Positions 24,181-24,266 of a stretch of 24,266 bases of DNA are shown piece by piece. The notes under the pieces were generated by a model. The model was not told where the DNA came from. It ran no database searches and was given only the letters and a program-made list of their open reading frames with translations. The translations under genes and the position numbers were made by a program. The stretch comes from JAAZPG01 sp012797375 (GTDB lineage Bacteria > Acidobacteriota > Aminicenantia > Aminicenantales > UBA4085), in the NCBI GenBank assembly GCA_937868205.1, contig CALMMC010000087.1:1-24266 (forward strand), written 5' to 3'. Each line of letters begins with the position of its first letter. Position 1 is the first letter of the stretch.

Positions 24181-24266
24181 TGTCTCTTATACACATCTCC
24201 GAGCCCACGAGACTCCTGAGCATCTCGTATGCCGTCTTCTGCTTGAAAAAAAAAAACAACACCGCC
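24180..24266 (+). other. Illumina Nextera adapter read-through at contig end (artefact)
   Basis: 24180-24198 is the 19-bp Tn5 mosaic end as used in Nextera (CTGTCTCTTATACACATCT). 24199-24213 is the read-2 continuation CCGAGCCCACGAGAC. 24214-24221 is an 8-base index, TCCTGAGC. 24222-24245 is the complement of the P7 flow-cell primer, beginning ATCTCGTATGCC. An 11-A run (24246-24256) and ten bases of low-quality-like tail follow. Not biological. Confidence 0.99.

Noticed and set aside
24180..24198. Tn5/IS50 mosaic end as a real transposon border
   Set aside because: It is followed immediately by read-2, index and P7 sequences in library order, so it is from library preparation.
23714..24262. 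Minus-strand frame beginning with a Phe-rich FFFKQKTAYEM tail
   Set aside because: The start is translated Nextera/P7 adapter and the rest is antisense to the hybrid kinase.

Overview
This is a GC-rich, gene-dense stretch of bacterial chromosome. Signal peptides, a TonB-dependent receptor, a YfiR-like periplasmic protein and a DUF5916-type outer-membrane protein point to a diderm (Gram-negative) organism. The mix of DUF5916, exported M3 peptidase, monomeric isocitrate dehydrogenase, creatininase and very GC-rich codon use would fit Acidobacteriota or Aminicenantota-like bacteria. That placement is a tentative inference from gene content; no rRNA or marker gene is present. The window is a contig end: from about 24180 onward it is not genomic but Illumina Nextera adapter read-through.

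Layout. (1) Bases 1-5564, minus strand: a tightly coupled sensory operon read right to left. It encodes a TonB-dependent receptor, a YfiR-like periplasmic protein, a membrane histidine kinase (CHASE8-like sensor, HAMP, PAS, HisKA, HATPase), a single-domain response regulator, and a receiver-HisKA_2 protein cut by the window edge. (2) 5565-5862: a divergent promoter region with two good sigma-70-type promoters whose -35 boxes lie in the arms of a perfect 10-bp inverted repeat. (3) 5863-8085, plus: monomeric NADP-dependent isocitrate dehydrogenase with every ligand residue I can check. (4) 8113-11756, minus: a four-gene operon of creatininase-family amidohydrolase, PhzF-family protein, dimethylarginine dimethylaminohydrolase-like protein and exported BNR/sialidase-like protein. 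(5) 11950-14622, plus: DUF5916/CBM9-like outer-membrane protein. (6) 14673-15638, minus: exported glycine-rich protein with 16-residue repeats. (7) 15785-18582, plus: Nudix hydrolase (CoA-pyrophosphatase type, probably leaderless) and exported M3 peptidase, closed by a textbook intrinsic terminator. (8) 18829-24180, plus: a 1179-residue multidomain protein (degenerate receiver, two PilZ modules with intact c-di-GMP motifs, a LuxD-like acyltransferase/thioesterase domain and a SAM methyltransferase with a large insertion), followed one base later by a six-TM hybrid histidine kinase that is cut by the adapter.

The strongest candidate for something undescribed is the PilZ-PilZ-LuxD-like-methyltransferase fusion and its coupled hybrid kinase: it looks like a c-di-GMP-gated acyl-handling and methylating enzyme under two-component control. 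The YfiR operon at the other end also suggests cyclic-di-GMP or phosphorelay signalling from the envelope. No tRNA, rRNA, CRISPR array or insertion sequence was seen.
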